A stretch of DNA of 64,000 bases from an uncultured Bacteroidales bacterium (GCA_902768125.1 CACXKA010000003.1:124001-188000); one strand, 5' to 3'. Positions 49,893 through 60,020 are shown, counted from the stretch's first letter. Notes: generated by a model not told the origin, from the sequence alone. Program-made: numbers and translations.

Positions 49893-52800
49893 ACTACAGC
49901 AAATGGGCATTAGAGAACAGTAAGCTCATCAATGTCTTGGTGGCGATACTGGTGGTGGGCGGATTTCTGGCATACGGTTCGATGTCGAAATTGGAAGACC
50001 CTGCCATCAAGGTGAAGCAGGCGATGGTCATCACGACCTATCCTGGTGCTTCGTCCCATCAAGTGGAACTGGAGGTGACTGACCCTCTGGAGAAGAGCAT
50101 CCGTGAGATGTCCACCATCAATAACATCGAGTCGTCAAGCTATGCAGATTTGAGTTTGATCACGGTGGAGTTGCTCACGACGGTTCCTGACGAGAATGTG
50201 GAACAGCAATGGGACATGCTTCGTCGTAAGGTGGCAAATGCCCAGAGCAAGTTGCCATCGGGTGCTTCGCAATCTCAAGTGAGGGATGATTTCGGCGATG
50301 TGTATGGTATGTTCTATGCGCTGAAAGGCGATGGACAGAGTGACAAGGAACTGAATGATTATGCCGAACTGATCAAGCGAAGCGTGACAGAGATTGACGG
50401 CGTGAGTCGTGTGGATATCTACGGCAAGCGCAACCAATGCATCAACATTGAGTTGTATGAGGAAAAGATGGCGAACTTGGGTGTGTTGCCGACGGAGATC
50501 ATCATGACGCTGAACAATCAGAACAAGACGAGTTATGCTGGTTACTATGATAATGGTGACCGCCGTATTCGTGTGACGGTGGATGACCAGTTCAACAACG
50601 TGGACGACATTGCCAACATGCTCATTCAGGGACATGATGATGACCAGTTGCGCATCAAGGATATCGCCACGGTGGTGAAGACCTACGAAGCCACCACGCG
50701 CAACCAGATGAAATGTGATGGCGTGCAGGCATTGGGCATCAGCATTGCATGTTCTCCCGATTATGACATTCTGAAAGTGGGAGCCAAGGTGGAGGAAGCG
50801 GTGAAGAATGTGGAGAAGCGTCTGCCTGCTGGCATCGAATGTCAGAAAGTGTTTTTCCAACCAGAACGTGTGAGCAATGCTCTCAATACTTTCCTCATCA
50901 ATCTGCTTGAGTCCGTGGCGATTGTGGTGCTGCTGCTCGTCTTCTTCATGGGGTGGAGGAGTGCCTACATCATCGGCAGCAGTTTGGTGGTCATCGTGTT
51001 TGGTTCCTTCCTCGTGTTGAAGGGATTTGACGGCACCTTGCAACGTGTGTCGCTGGCAAGTTTCATCTTGGCGATGGGTATGCTGGTGGATAATGCCATT
51101 GTGATTGTGGATGGTATCCTGATTGACATGAAACAAGGGAAACCCCGTCTGGAAGCCTTGACCTCGATTGGACAGAAAACTGCCATGCCTTTGTTGGGTG
51201 CCACTTTGATTGCCATCTTGGCATTTCTGCCGATTTTCATGAGTCCCGACACAGCTGGTGTGTATGTGCGCGACTTGTTCATCGTCATTGCAGTGAGTCT
51301 GTTGCTCAGTTGGGTCTTGGCTTTGATCCATGTGCCTGTGATGAGTAACAGGATGTTCAAGCATGTGGAAGTGTCGGAAGAAGAGAAAAACAAGGAACTC
51401 TATAAAGGTCGCTCCTACGATGTGTTGGAGAAGGTGCTCTTTTTTGGCTTGAAGCATCGAAAGACCACCGTTGTCTCTGCCATTGTGTTGCTGGGTCTTG
51501 CCGCTTTCTGTTACAAGTTTGTGGATCGGGCATTCTTCCCCGATATGGAATACGACCAGCTCTACATGGAATATAAACTGCCTGAGGGCTCTAACTCCAC
51601 GGAGACTGCTCGTGACTTGGAGGAAATCCGTCAACTCTTGATGAAACGGGATTACATCACCCATGTCACCACTTCCGTAGGAGGCACGCCTTCCCGTTAC
51701 AATCTGGTGCGCTCCATTGCCACTCCTTCCTTGGCGTATGGTGAACTGATTATCGACTTTGAGTCGCCTTCCGCTTTGGTGAAGCATATTGATTCTTTGC
51801 AGAAGGAAATCAGCGATATGTATCCTGATGCCTACGTGAAGTTCAAGCGTTACAACCTCATGTTCAAGAAGTATCCGATTGAGGCCTGCTTCAGCGGTCC
51901 TGACCCTGCTGTGTTGCATCGTCTGACTGATTCTGCACGCGCCATTGTGGAGGCTTCAGATAAAGTCTATCTTCCCACTTCTGACTGGGAACCCCAAGTG
52001 CCTGTGTTGAGCATTGACTATGACCAGGCATCGGCACGCAACAGCGGTCTTTCTCGTAGTGATGTGGCGATGTCCATGATGGCATATACGGGTGGTGTTC
52101 CGATTGGCACTTTCTATGATGGCATCAACCCTCAGAACATCTATGTGAAATGTACGGACGAGAATGGAAAGAATGTGGAGAATCTGGAGAATGCCCGTGT
52201 GTTTGGAATGATTCCCAATGTGGGGCAGTTCCTGAACCGTTCTACCATGCAGAAGCTGATGACGGGAACGGTGACGCGTGAAGATGTCATTGAAAACCTG
52301 ATACAAACCACACCGCTCAAGCAAGTGTCTCATGGACTGGACATCAAGTGGGAAGAGCCTGTTGTGGTGCGTCATAATGGACAACGCAGCCAGCGTCTGC
52401 AATGCTCTCCTTGCCCGGGTGTCGGCACGGAGGAAGCTCGTCAGGCGATTGCTGAGAAGATAGAAAAGATGGAATTGCCAGAAGGCTATTCCTTGTCGTG
52501 GGAGGGAGAGAAGAAGGCTTCCGACCAGTCGATGAAGTACCTTTTCAACGGTTTCCCCATTTGCATTGTCTTTATGATTCTCATTTTGGTGATGCTTTTC
52601 AAGGACTACAAGAAACCCACCATCATCTTCTGTTGTATTCCATTGGTGGTCATTGGTGTGATGCCCGTGGTGATGCTGACAGGGAAGCCTTTCGGATTTG
52701 TGGCGATAGTGGGTGTGCTGGGTCTGATTGGTATGATGATCAAGAATGGTATTGTCTTGATGGATGAAATCACCTTGGAAATCTCGCAGGGCATTCCATT

Positions 52801-53008
52801 AAGAGTGGCACTTGTGCAGAGTTCCAAGTCTCGTCTGCGGCCTGTGATGATGGCAAGTCTCACCACCATTCTGGGTATGATTCCGTTGGTGCCTGACTCC
52901 ATGTTTGGCTCGTTGGCAGTCACCATCATGGGCGGTCTTTTCATGGGTACGCTTATCACCCTCATATTTATTCCTGTACTTTACTCAATGTTCTTCAAAG
53001 TGAAATGA
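49889..53008 (+). CDS. RND family multidrug efflux pump, AcrB-like
   Basis: 1039 residues, the normal length. Twelve membrane segments in two halves with two large periplasmic loops. Proton-relay residues are visible: the Asp in MLVDNAIVIVDG (segment 4) and the Lys in GMMIKNGIVLMDE (segment 10). The early VITTYPGASSHQVELEVTDPLE fits the hydrophobe/amphiphile (HAE1-like) group rather than heavy-metal pumps. The substrate is unknown. The gene overlaps both neighbours by 4 nt, so the three components are translationally coupled. Confidence 0.94.
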   Translation: MNYSKWALENSKLINVLVAILVVGGFLAYGSMSKLEDPAIKVKQAMVITTYPGASSHQVELEVTDPLEKSIREMSTINNIESSSYADLSLITVELLTTVPDENVEQQWDMLRRKVANAQSKLPSGASQSQVRDDFGDVYGMFYALKGDGQSDKELNDYAELIKRSVTEIDGVSRVDIYGKRNQCINIELYEEKMANLGVLPTEIIMTLNNQNKTSYAGYYDNGDRRIRVTVDDQFNNVDDIANMLIQGHDDDQLRIKDIATVVKTYEATTRNQMKCDGVQALGISIACSPDYDILKVGAKVEEAVKNVEKRLPAGIECQKVFFQPERVSNALNTFLINLLESVAIVVLLLVFFMGWRSAYIIGSSLVVIVFGSFLVLKGFDGTLQRVSLASFILAMGMLVDNAIVIVDGILIDMKQGKPRLEALTSIGQKTAMPLLGATLIAILAFLPIFMSPDTAGVYVRDLFIVIAVSLLLSWVLALIHVPVMSNRMFKHVEVSEEEKNKELYKGRSYDVLEKVLFFGLKHRKTTVVSAIVLLGLAAFCYKFVDRAFFPDMEYDQLYMEYKLPEGSNSTETARDLEEIRQLLMKRDYITHVTTSVGGTPSRYNLVRSIATPSLAYGELIIDFESPSALVKHIDSLQKEISDMYPDAYVKFKRYNLMFKKYPIEACFSGPDPAVLHRLTDSARAIVEASDKVYLPTSDWEPQVPVLSIDYDQASARNSGLSRSDVAMSMMAYTGGVPIGTFYDGINPQNIYVKCTDENGKNVENLENARVFGMIPNVGQFLNRSTMQKLMTGTVTREDVIENLIQTTPLKQVSHGLDIKWEEPVVVRHNGQRSQRLQCSPCPGVGTEEARQAIAEKIEKMELPEGYSLSWEGEKKASDQSMKYLFNGFPICIVFMILILVMLFKDYKKPTIIFCCIPLVVIGVMPVVMLTGKPFGFVAIVGVLGLIGMMIKNGIVLMDEITLEISQGIPLRVALVQSSKSRLRPVMMASLTTILGMIPLVPDSMFGSLAVTIMGGLFMGTLITLIFIPVLYSMFFKVK

Positions 53009-54393
53009 AAAAGCTGCATATCCTTCTCATAGCCTTTGTTTTGGGTGCATTCTTCTTTGAGCTGACGGCACAAACCCTCACGCTCGACGAATGTGTCAAC
53101 AAGGCACTTGAACATAATAAATCGCTCTCGTCTGCCAAGTTGAAGTTGGACCAGACTCGCTTCGACATGAAGTCCTACAAGGCGAATTTCTATCCGCAGT
53201 TCAATCTCATGGCATTAGATTTCTACACTACTGCCAAGGGCGATTTCACCATTGAGGGTGGACATCTTCCCATCTATAATTATGTGGAGGAAGCAGGGAC
53301 GTTCGTTCCCAACGTGACCAAGAATGCGGATGGCAGTTACACGCTCAATCAATATGCTGATTTCCCATCGCAGACGATGAAGTGGAAACTCAAGAACATG
53401 TTCGTGGGTAGCATCTCCGTCATGGAACCGCTCTATGCTGGTGGAAAAATCTCCACCGCTTACGAGATGTCCAAACTGGGTGTCAACATGGCGACTGAAA
53501 ACATCCGTCTGACGGAATCAGAAGTCATTGTGAAGACCCATGAGGCATACTATCAGGCGGTGAAGGCGAAAGAGTTGGGCGAGGTGGCACGCAGCTACAA
53601 AACCTTGTTGGATGAATTGAAGAAGAATGTGGAAGGTGCGTTCCGTCATGGTATGAGTACTCGCAACGACATCATGAAGGTGCAGGTGAAGCAGAACGAG
53701 GCGGAACTCTCCATCCAGAAAGCAGACAATGGCTATCAGTTGGCAAAGATGAATCTGTGTCACATCATCGGACTTCCCTTGAATAGTGAGGTGGAGGTGG
53801 AACAGGCAGATCCGTCTGCCAATGTGTCCATCCCAGTGGATATGGGTGTCCGTCCAGAACATGCTATTCTCGACAACAAGACAGAACTGGCACGTCAACA
53901 GGTGAAGTTGACCAAGAGCGATTACCTGCCCAATGTGGCTGTCGGAGCCACTTATTCTTATGCCAATGGTGGAGAACTGGCAGGCAAAAAACTCATTAAC
54001 AATGGTTCAGCCTCTGTGGGTGTGATGGTGAAGATGCCGCTTGATTTATTCGGAGGAGGAACCAACAAAGTGCGTTCTGCCAAGGCGGCTTATCAGATTG
54101 CCCAAATGGAGCAGCAAGATTTTGATGAGCAGATGCAGCTGGAATGGGCACAATGCAAGAATCTCTTCGATGAGGCTCAGACTGAGGTGCGTCTTTGCCA
54201 GACAGCCTTGGAACAGGCAGCAGAAAACATGAGACTATCCAAACAACAATATGAGGTGGGCTTTGAACCCCTCTCTGATTATCTTGAAACGCAAGCCTCC
54301 TGGCAGCAATGCAGCGCCAATCTTGTCAATGCCCGATGTCAGATGCAACTGGCACAAGTGCGATTGCTGAAGGCGGCAGGAAAACTGCGATAA
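53005..54393 (+). CDS. TolC-family outer-membrane efflux channel
   Basis: 462 residues with a signal peptide (about 1-22, FELTAQ). Two repeats of the outer-membrane efflux protein type: long helices (LTLDECVNKALEHNKSLSSAKLKLDQTRF and the matching NKTELARQQVKLTKSDYLPNV) and short strands. No lipobox, unlike OprM. It forms the outer-membrane exit of the tripartite pump. Confidence 0.92.
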   Translation: MKKLHILLIAFVLGAFFFELTAQTLTLDECVNKALEHNKSLSSAKLKLDQTRFDMKSYKANFYPQFNLMALDFYTTAKGDFTIEGGHLPIYNYVEEAGTFVPNVTKNADGSYTLNQYADFPSQTMKWKLKNMFVGSISVMEPLYAGGKISTAYEMSKLGVNMATENIRLTESEVIVKTHEAYYQAVKAKELGEVARSYKTLLDELKKNVEGAFRHGMSTRNDIMKVQVKQNEAELSIQKADNGYQLAKMNLCHIIGLPLNSEVEVEQADPSANVSIPVDMGVRPEHAILDNKTELARQQVKLTKSDYLPNVAVGATYSYANGGELAGKKLINNGSASVGVMVKMPLDLFGGGTNKVRSAKAAYQIAQMEQQDFDEQMQLEWAQCKNLFDEAQTEVRLCQTALEQAAENMRLSKQQYEVGFEPLSDYLETQASWQQCSANLVNARCQMQLAQVRLLKAAGKLR

Positions 54394-54411
54394 TACGATT
54401 AAACTTTTTTT

Positions 54412-54804
54412 ATGGCTAAACCCCAAAAATCCTATTTTCCATTAATCATCTGGGGGACGCTCATCCTTTTGTGCGTCCTTCTTTATTTTTTCTATGACCC
54501 CAATCGGTCAGCTTGGATGCCCAAGTGTCCGCTTCATCTGCTCACAGGGTGGAATTGTCCTATGTGTGGACTTCAACGTGCGATGCATGCTCTGCTGCAT
54601 GGAGAGTTTATCGAAGCCATCACTTACAACTATTTCATCGTGATATTTTTTCCTTATTTGTTGCTCCTGTTTATTGCAGAGTTATTGAAAGTGTTGCAGC
54701 GAGGAAGAATCTTCATCCGCATCGTCGAACACCCAGTGGTCACGAAGGTGTTCTTCGTTCAATGTATCATTTGGGGAGTTATAAGGAATTTTCTTCAGGT
54801 GTAG
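54412..54804 (+). CDS. DUF2752 membrane protein
   Basis: 130 residues with about three membrane segments and the family motif WNCPMCGLQRAMHALLHGEF (the Cys-x2-Cys-G pair). Function unknown; similar proteins are common in Bacteroidota. It follows the TolC-like gene by 18 nt, so it is probably read from the efflux operon. Its last 26 nt overlap the convergent nucleotidase gene. Confidence 0.85.
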   Translation: MAKPQKSYFPLIIWGTLILLCVLLYFFYDPNRSAWMPKCPLHLLTGWNCPMCGLQRAMHALLHGEFIEAITYNYFIVIFFPYLLLLFIAELLKVLQRGRIFIRIVEHPVVTKVFFVQCIIWGVIRNFLQV

Positions 54805-56485
54805 TGTTGCCAAACAGGATTTCTCGTTCCCGTTTGCTGGCTTGTGCCACCCAGTCTTCAGGCACAAACCGCCAATGGTTCTTGGGCTGAGGGTCAATCG
54901 TGCCCAGTTCCTTCACATAATCCATCAGGTAGTGGCGGATGTCGAATTCGCTCACGTGGATGATGCGTGCGTCCATTTCCTCCTTTGTCAAGCCAGCACC
55001 CTTGGTCAGCAATTCACCGCCACCATTGGCACGATAGGCTGTCATTGCCACCGTGTAGGTTTCATTCAGTTGGAAAGGTCTGCCATCATCGAAGGAGAAG
55101 ATGTTCACTTTCTCGCCCTCAGGCTTCGTCACATCCACCTCATAGTTGATGCCTGCCGCTGAATCGAAGTTGAAGATGAAGTTCTTGAATCCCATTCGTT
55201 CAGGATTGCTCTTCATCGGACTGATGAGCAGCATCGTGTCGTTGGGGGAGTGCATCTGCTGTGTCCATGCGGCATAGCTCATCTCCAGATAGTTCTTGAT
55301 TTCCTGACCACTCAATTTGAGCGTGTAGAGGTGATCTTCGAATCGGTAGAGGTCGAAGAGGTTGCTCACCTTGATGTCGCCTGCCTCGATGGAAGCGTTG
55401 AAGAAGAGTGGGGCGCTAAAAGAGAGGTCGGCACCACTCACCTTGAGCTGAAGGGCTTGAATCAAGTCGATATAGGCAGAGGAACCAAAATAGGCGTCCG
55501 TCACATCCACACGGTTCAGGAATGTGCCAATCTTCTCAGCGGCGAAACGCTTCACCTCATGGAAAGGATAGGCAAAATGACGTCGGAACGAATTGGCGTG
55601 CAGATTGTGCAACGTGCCGATGTAGTTCAGGGTGCAGGAAGTTTCATGGCTGCTCACCTTTCCCTGCTCATTGATGCGGAAATCCACATCCACCACGGCC
55701 ACGCTGTAAGCATAGCAGCCAGGGTTGATGCAAGGTACGTTCTTTCCGCCTTTCGTGGTCACTTCCTCCATGTTGCTGGCGTGGTCATGTCCATAGAGAA
55801 TGAGATCAAAACCCTCCACATTCTCAGCCGTCTCCCGTGTGGCATTCTCCTTGTAATCATCAGTCACGATGCCTTCATCCATGCCCGAATGCAACAAGCC
55901 AATCACGAAGTCAGGATTCTCTTCCTCTCTCACAATCTTCACCCATCGTTCGGCACTCTCACGGATGTCCTCAAAACGCAGTCCCTTCCAGATTTCCTTT
56001 GGAATCCAGTGGGGAATGGCAGGGGTGATGAAACCAATCACGGCTATCTTCAGTCCCTGACGGTAGAACACCTCGTATGGCTGAAAATAAGGTTCGCCCG
56101 TCTCTATGTCGATGGCATTCGCTCCCAAGATAGGGAAACTGCACTCTTTCACATATTTGTCGAAGATGTGCCTGCCCATCTCAATGTCGTGGTTGCCAAT
56201 CACCGCCACATCATAGCCGATGTAATTGCAGATGTCAGCCACCCTGTGACGCGAGTTCTCACAATGTGTGTTGAAATAATAAGCGGTGGGTTCTCCCTGC
56301 AACATATCGCCACCATCAATCAGGAGCATGTTACCAGGATTTTCTTGCACCACCTTCGCCACAAACGCATGCACCCGCTGGAGACTTCCCTTGCCCCAGT
56401 GGTCATGACGGAAGTCGTAAGGGAAGTAATTTCCATGCACGTCCGTCGTGAAGATAATCTTCAAATGCTTCGTTTGTGTACTCAT
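54779..56485 (-). CDS. Bifunctional metallophosphatase/5'-nucleotidase family protein without signal peptide
   Basis: 568 residues. The N-terminal calcineurin-like domain shows its metal ligands in [28 protein letters not shown] and YGHDHA. The C-terminal 5'-nucleotidase domain (about 320-530) has the substrate-stacking type segments [13 protein letters not shown] and [19 protein letters not shown]. Relatives such as UshA are periplasmic, but this protein begins [15 protein letters not shown] with no export signal, so it appears to be cytoplasmic. It presumably removes phosphate from nucleotides or cyclic dinucleotides. Confidence 0.9.
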   Translation of the reverse strand: MSTQTKHLKIIFTTDVHGNYFPYDFRHDHWGKGSLQRVHAFVAKVVQENPGNMLLIDGGDMLQGEPTAYYFNTHCENSRHRVADICNYIGYDVAVIGNHDIEMGRHIFDKYVKECSFPILGANAIDIETGEPYFQPYEVFYRQGLKIAVIGFITPAIPHWIPKEIWKGLRFEDIRESAERWVKIVREEENPDFVIGLLHSGMDEGIVTDDYKENATRETAENVEGFDLILYGHDHASNMEEVTTKGGKNVPCINPGCYAYSVAVVDVDFRINEQGKVSSHETSCTLNYIGTLHNLHANSFRRHFAYPFHEVKRFAAEKIGTFLNRVDVTDAYFGSSAYIDLIQALQLKVSGADLSFSAPLFFNASIEAGDIKVSNLFDLYRFEDHLYTLKLSGQEIKNYLEMSYAAWTQQMHSPNDTMLLISPMKSNPERMGFKNFIFNFDSAAGINYEVDVTKPEGEKVNIFSFDDGRPFQLNETYTVAMTAYRANGGGELLTKGAGLTKEEMDARIIHVSEFDIRHYLMDYVKELGTIDPQPKNHWRFVPEDWVAQASKREREILFGNTTPEENSL

Positions 56486-56493
56486 TTGTTCGG

Positions 56494-56501
56494 CAAAGGT
56501 A
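56494..56501 (-). promoter_or_regulatory. Promoter -7 element very close to the nucleotidase start codon
   Basis: Minus-strand TACCTTTG; 8 nt before the ATG at 56485, so the leader would be only a few nucleotides. Confidence 0.5.
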
Positions 56502-56513
56502 AGGAAAAATTGT

Positions 56514-56540
56514 CAATTATCAATTATCAATTGCCAATTA
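56514..56540. repeat. Short CAATTAT tandem repeats
   Basis: Consecutive variants of CAATTAT/CAATTGC between the divergent nucleotidase and J-domain genes. Confidence 0.7.
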
Positions 56541-56594
56541 TTCCCATTGGCATCTTTTTTGTTGTGTTTTTTCATCGAAAAAAATACTGAAATT

Positions 56595-57245
56595 ATGGCA
56601 TTTATCGATTATTACAAAGTGTTGGGCGTTCCCAAGGACATCCCACAGAAAGACATAAGGGCAGCTTATCGCAAGCGTTCCAAGCAGTTCCATCCCGACC
56701 TTCATCCTGACGATCCTAAAGCCAAGGCGAAGTTCCAGATGCTCAATGAGGCATACGAAGTGCTCAACGATCCAGAGAAACGTGCCAAGTATGACCAGTA
56801 TGGTGAGAACTGGAAACAGGCTGACCAGTTCGGAGGATTTGGCACAGGAGCAGGAGGAGGCAATCCCTTCGAAGGCTTCTCCTTCAACATGGGAGGGGAA
56901 GGCGGCATGAGCGACTTCTTCCAGCAGATTTTTGGTAATATGGGAGGTCGTCGTTCACGTGCTTCACGCCGTCCAGCAGAGCCGTCTGAGGTGGAAGCCC
57001 ATGTGACCATTGATGTCTGGACAGCCATCCTCGGAGGCGACCTTATTGTCAGCAGCACCTATGGCAAATATAAGCTGAAAGTGGCTCCAGGTACCCAGCC
57101 AGGCAAGAAAGTGCGTCTGAAAGGGAAGGGTGGCACCAAGAGTGACGGCACACCCAAAGACCTCATCATCGTCTTCGATGTCAGTATCCCTGCCAATCTG
57201 ACCGACCAACAAAAAGCCCTCCTCGAACAAGTGAGGAGGGGGTAG
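56595..57245 (+). CDS. J-domain protein, CbpA/DnaJ-like, shortened
   Basis: 216 residues from the ATG at 56595; the frame upstream is open but carries no J-domain sequence. J domain at 3-70 with the HPD motif (His33-Pro34-Asp35), a Gly/Phe-rich linker, then a single C-terminal peptide-binding domain (about 140-205) with [15 protein letters not shown]. Full-length CbpA has two such domains and a dimer region, so this is a half-length form. No zinc-finger. It should recruit and stimulate DnaK. Confidence 0.88.
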   Translation: MAFIDYYKVLGVPKDIPQKDIRAAYRKRSKQFHPDLHPDDPKAKAKFQMLNEAYEVLNDPEKRAKYDQYGENWKQADQFGGFGTGAGGGNPFEGFSFNMGGEGGMSDFFQQIFGNMGGRRSRASRRPAEPSEVEAHVTIDVWTAILGGDLIVSSTYGKYKLKVAPGTQPGKKVRLKGKGGTKSDGTPKDLIIVFDVSIPANLTDQQKALLEQVRRG

Positions 57246-57270
57246 AATATAACGGTTAAGGGTAAAAGAC

Positions 57271-57762
57271 TTATTTATTGACCTTGATGCTCTTGAGGAT
57301 TGCCTTTACATCCTTGTCTGTGAGTGAGTAGCTTCTTACGCCAACCCTGATGGCACCATCTCCCTTCAGTGGGAGGGCAAGAACCTGCGATGTGCCGTGA
57401 CCTTCATCGAAGAATGTATGCTGGAAGGTGTTTGAACCGAAAGAGATGTCTTCCATCTTTTTGGTGGCACCCTCGCCATACTGACTCAAAGCCTCCTCGA
57501 TGATTTTTTCCACTGTGTATGTTTTGTAGGCGAACGACCAGAATTCAATGCTGTAACCGAAGTTCGTAGGTTGGCCGGGTGCTACCTCTGGAGCCAGCGT
57601 CACGGAACTGATGCTTCCTGATTTCTGTTCTTTGATCAGCCACCCCTTGGGCACCTTGACGGAGAAGTTCTCCGTGTTCACTACTGCAGGACCCTTGTCC
57701 TGTGCCATTGCTCCCAGACATGTCACCACTGACAGGATGACAAAAAGAATCGTCTTTTTCAT
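57271..57762 (-). CDS. Small secreted protein, PsbP/DUF1795-like pattern
   Basis: 163 residues with a signal peptide (about 1-21, LGAMAQ). The mature part starts with VNTENFSVKVPKGWLIKEQK, a pattern seen in PsbP/DUF1795-type proteins, and has an alpha/beta layout to the end. Function unknown. Its own promoter box lies at 57796-57803. Confidence 0.65.
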   Translation of the reverse strand: MKKTILFVILSVVTCLGAMAQDKGPAVVNTENFSVKVPKGWLIKEQKSGSISSVTLAPEVAPGQPTNFGYSIEFWSFAYKTYTVEKIIEEALSQYGEGATKKMEDISFGSNTFQHTFFDEGHGTSQVLALPLKGDGAIRVGVRSYSLTDKDVKAILKSIKVNK

Positions 57763-57795
57763 TTTCTGTTGTTTTTAATTGTGAAATAGGAGTTG

Positions 57796-57803
57796 CAAAG
57801 TTA
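57796..57803 (-). promoter_or_regulatory. Promoter -7 element of the small secreted protein gene
   Basis: Minus-strand TAACTTTG, 33 nt before the ATG at 57762. Confidence 0.6.
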
Positions 57804-57849
57804 AGAATAATATTTCGATTCTACATACACTTCACGATTTTTCTTGAAG

Positions 57850-57933
57850 AATAACCTGCCTCTGCTGAGAAATAAGCGTGCCTTATTTCTCAATAACCTG
57901 CCATTATTCAAGAATAAGTGCCACTTATTGAAA
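57850..57933. repeat. 84-bp hairpin-rich dispersed repeat, copy 2
   Basis: Ungapped match to 1989-2072. Here the first dyad is longer and perfect: GAGAAATAAG and CTTATTTCTC form 10 pairs, where copy 1 has 7. It ends 9 nt before the -7 element of the LD-carboxypeptidase gene. Confidence 0.8.
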
Positions 57934-57942
57934 TTTAATTTG

Positions 57943-57950
57943 TATCTTTG
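57943..57950 (+). promoter_or_regulatory. Promoter -7 element of the LD-carboxypeptidase gene
   Basis: TATCTTTG followed by CA. It overlaps the more distal possible start (57948) and so favours the ATG at 57978. Confidence 0.7.
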
Positions 57951-57977
57951 CAACGAATATTCAATAATGATAGAATT

Positions 57978-59090
57978 ATGAACTTGACGAAACTTTATTT
58001 ATGGACTGTTGCCTTGAGTTGTGGACTTTTGATGGCAGCATGTAGCGACAATGAGGAGAAAGTGGTTGAGAAGAAGACTCAACCAGTGGAACTGAAATGC
58101 GAGAAGCCTGCGTATCTGAAGGCGGGCGACAAGGTGGCTCTGATTTCTCCTTCGTATTTCACGCCGATGGAGAATGTGGAGAAAACGGCTGAGGTGATAC
58201 GTAGCTGGGGATTGGAACCTGTCGTGGGTCCAAATGTGGGGAAGGTTGTGGACGGACGGTATGCTGGTACGGTGGCAGAACGCGTGAGTGACATCCGTTG
58301 GGCACTCAATGATCCAAGTATCAAGGCTATCATCTGCAATCGCGGTGGCTATGGCACCATCCAACTGATAGACCAGTTGACGATGGCTGAGCTGAAGGCT
58401 TCGCCAAAATGGTTGGTCGGGTTTAGTGACATCACCACGCTGCATGGATTGTTGACTCGTGCTGGAGTGATGAGCATGCATGGCACGATGAGTTCGTTCC
58501 TGGCGAAAGACGGTAAGGATGTGACCAGCACTTCGATGCGCGACTTGCTGATGGGTAAGGTGCCTTGCTATGAGTTGCCTGCACATCAACAGAACATCGT
58601 GGGTAAGGCAAGCGGCGTGCTCGTTGGTGGCAACCTCTGCACCTTTGCTCCAAACCTTGGCTCACAGGCTGATGCTACATTGGGCAAGGACATCATCCTC
58701 TTTGTGGAGGAGGTGGAGGAGTCGATGCACAACATTGACCGCCAGATGCGTGTCCTCCAGATGAATGGTGTGCTTGACCGCTGCAAGGGTGTCGTACTGG
58801 GCGAGTTCACCGATTGCGGAACGGAGTTCACTTATGAGAGTGTAGAGGCAATGCTCCACGAACTGCTGAAAGGCTATAACATCCCTGTGCTTTGTGGTTT
58901 TCCTGCAGGTCATGGTGATGTGAACCTGCCGCTTGTGATGGGTGCCAATGTCACGATGGATGTGCGGACGGATGGTGCCACTTTGCAGTTCAACATAGAT
59001 GGCGAGCAGCATGAGGTGAAGACGGCAGACATCACCGCTCCTGCAACGCCAGCCACTGTTCGTATGCGCTTGGCAGGAAAGACGGAATAA
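57978..59090 (+). CDS. LD-carboxypeptidase (peptidase S66), lipoprotein
   Basis: 370 residues from the ATG at 57978, which opens a lipoprotein signal with Cys22 (LLMAACS). The family nucleophile Ser150 is in GFSDITTLHG; the Glu of the catalytic triad is in the EEVEES region and the His in PAGHGDVNLPL. Members trim the terminal D-Ala of the tetrapeptide or cut microcin C7-type compounds. Most relatives are cytoplasmic; here the lipobox puts the enzyme on the periplasmic side, compatible with action on peptidoglycan. Confidence 0.9.
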   Translation: MNLTKLYLWTVALSCGLLMAACSDNEEKVVEKKTQPVELKCEKPAYLKAGDKVALISPSYFTPMENVEKTAEVIRSWGLEPVVGPNVGKVVDGRYAGTVAERVSDIRWALNDPSIKAIICNRGGYGTIQLIDQLTMAELKASPKWLVGFSDITTLHGLLTRAGVMSMHGTMSSFLAKDGKDVTSTSMRDLLMGKVPCYELPAHQQNIVGKASGVLVGGNLCTFAPNLGSQADATLGKDIILFVEEVEESMHNIDRQMRVLQMNGVLDRCKGVVLGEFTDCGTEFTYESVEAMLHELLKGYNIPVLCGFPAGHGDVNLPLVMGANVTMDVRTDGATLQFNIDGEQHEVKTADITAPATPATVRMRLAGKTE

Positions 59091-59104
59091 GCGAAAAGAT
59101 ACTT

Positions 59105-59995
59105 TTATTGATATTGCGGGAGGCTTTTTAGATAGTTGCCGATTAGATAGCTGGCGATTTCCGTGCATCCACGAGGAGGACGCATCTGGTCGCCTTCTGT
59201 GCTCACCATGCCTCCTTCGAATTCGCAGGTGAAATACCAGGATGGAGGTCCGCCTGTGACGGGAGGTACATCCTTGATGATGGGACGGAAATAATTGGGC
59301 AATGCCTGATAGATTTTGTGCTCCTCTATCATCTGGCGGATGGTGTTGAGATCTTCGGCTTCAAGTGCTACTTGAGGATGTTTTTCTGATTCCTCCACGC
59401 GACGATTCTCTGGACCATACAGCATTGCCTTGCCGGTGGCGGCATCCACCTTGATCTCGAAGTAGACGGGAGTAGGGCGCGAAGAACCATACTCCTCATA
59501 GACGAGGTGCTTGATCTTGCCCGCTGGCATCGTCTGTGCAGCAGCCTTGCGACGTCGTTCATACAAAGCATCGCAGAATTGGGTGACTTCTTCAAAGCGT
59601 GGATAAGTGTTGAAGTTTTCCTGCTCGGCTCTGACCATCAAGGCAGGGAACCAATCCAATTGATACTTCTTCACTTCCTTCTCTGTGAGCGACTGACACA
59701 TATCCAGTGTCCAATCATTTTGGCGATACAACTCCTTGAGAGCAGCTGTGTCTTGAGTGTATTCCGATTCAGGACGATAGTAGGCGTCCATGCAGTATTC
59801 GAAACATTTGTCAGCATTCTGCAACACTTCCAACAACGAACTGTGGGGAGGATTGTCCCTCAGTTCAATCAGTCGTTGAATGTCCTGCCTCCGTTGCTTC
59901 TTGTCGGGCTTGGGGAGTTTGTCGGCATACATCGTGCCCATCGTCATCGCTAAGGTGACAACAATCGCTATCGTTCTGTTCATGTGACGGGTCAT
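59105..59995 (-). CDS. Secreted protein of unknown function
   Basis: About 296 residues from 59995 (MTRHMNRTIAIV); the ATG at 59983 is equally good. The still longer frame (60025) would start inside the promoter. Signal peptide ending near MGTMYA, a basic helical stretch (KPDKKQRRQDIQRLIEL), then an alpha/beta domain with a Cys-containing helix (ADKCFEYCMDAYY) and VTGGPPSWYFTCEFEGG near the C-terminus. Not recognised. Divergent from the phosphatase gene. Confidence 0.7.
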   Translation of the reverse strand: MTRHMNRTIAIVVTLAMTMGTMYADKLPKPDKKQRRQDIQRLIELRDNPPHSSLLEVLQNADKCFEYCMDAYYRPESEYTQDTAALKELYRQNDWTLDMCQSLTEKEVKKYQLDWFPALMVRAEQENFNTYPRFEEVTQFCDALYERRRKAAAQTMPAGKIKHLVYEEYGSSRPTPVYFEIKVDAATGKAMLYGPENRRVEESEKHPQVALEAEDLNTIRQMIEEHKIYQALPNYFRPIIKDVPPVTGGPPSWYFTCEFEGGMVSTEGDQMRPPRGCTEIASYLIGNYLKSLPQYQ

Positions 59996-60020
59996 AAGTG
60001 TTCTCTTTTCATTTGATGTG

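Noticed and set aside
50135-51919. Open frame of 594 codons opposite the RND pump gene
   Set aside because: It lies wholly antisense to a gene with clear motifs, is rich in His and Gln as expected from the reverse complement of membrane-protein codons, and has no recognisable domain.
55250-56590. Open frame of 446 codons opposite the nucleotidase gene
   Set aside because: Antisense to a gene with four clear metal-binding motifs; composition is atypical.
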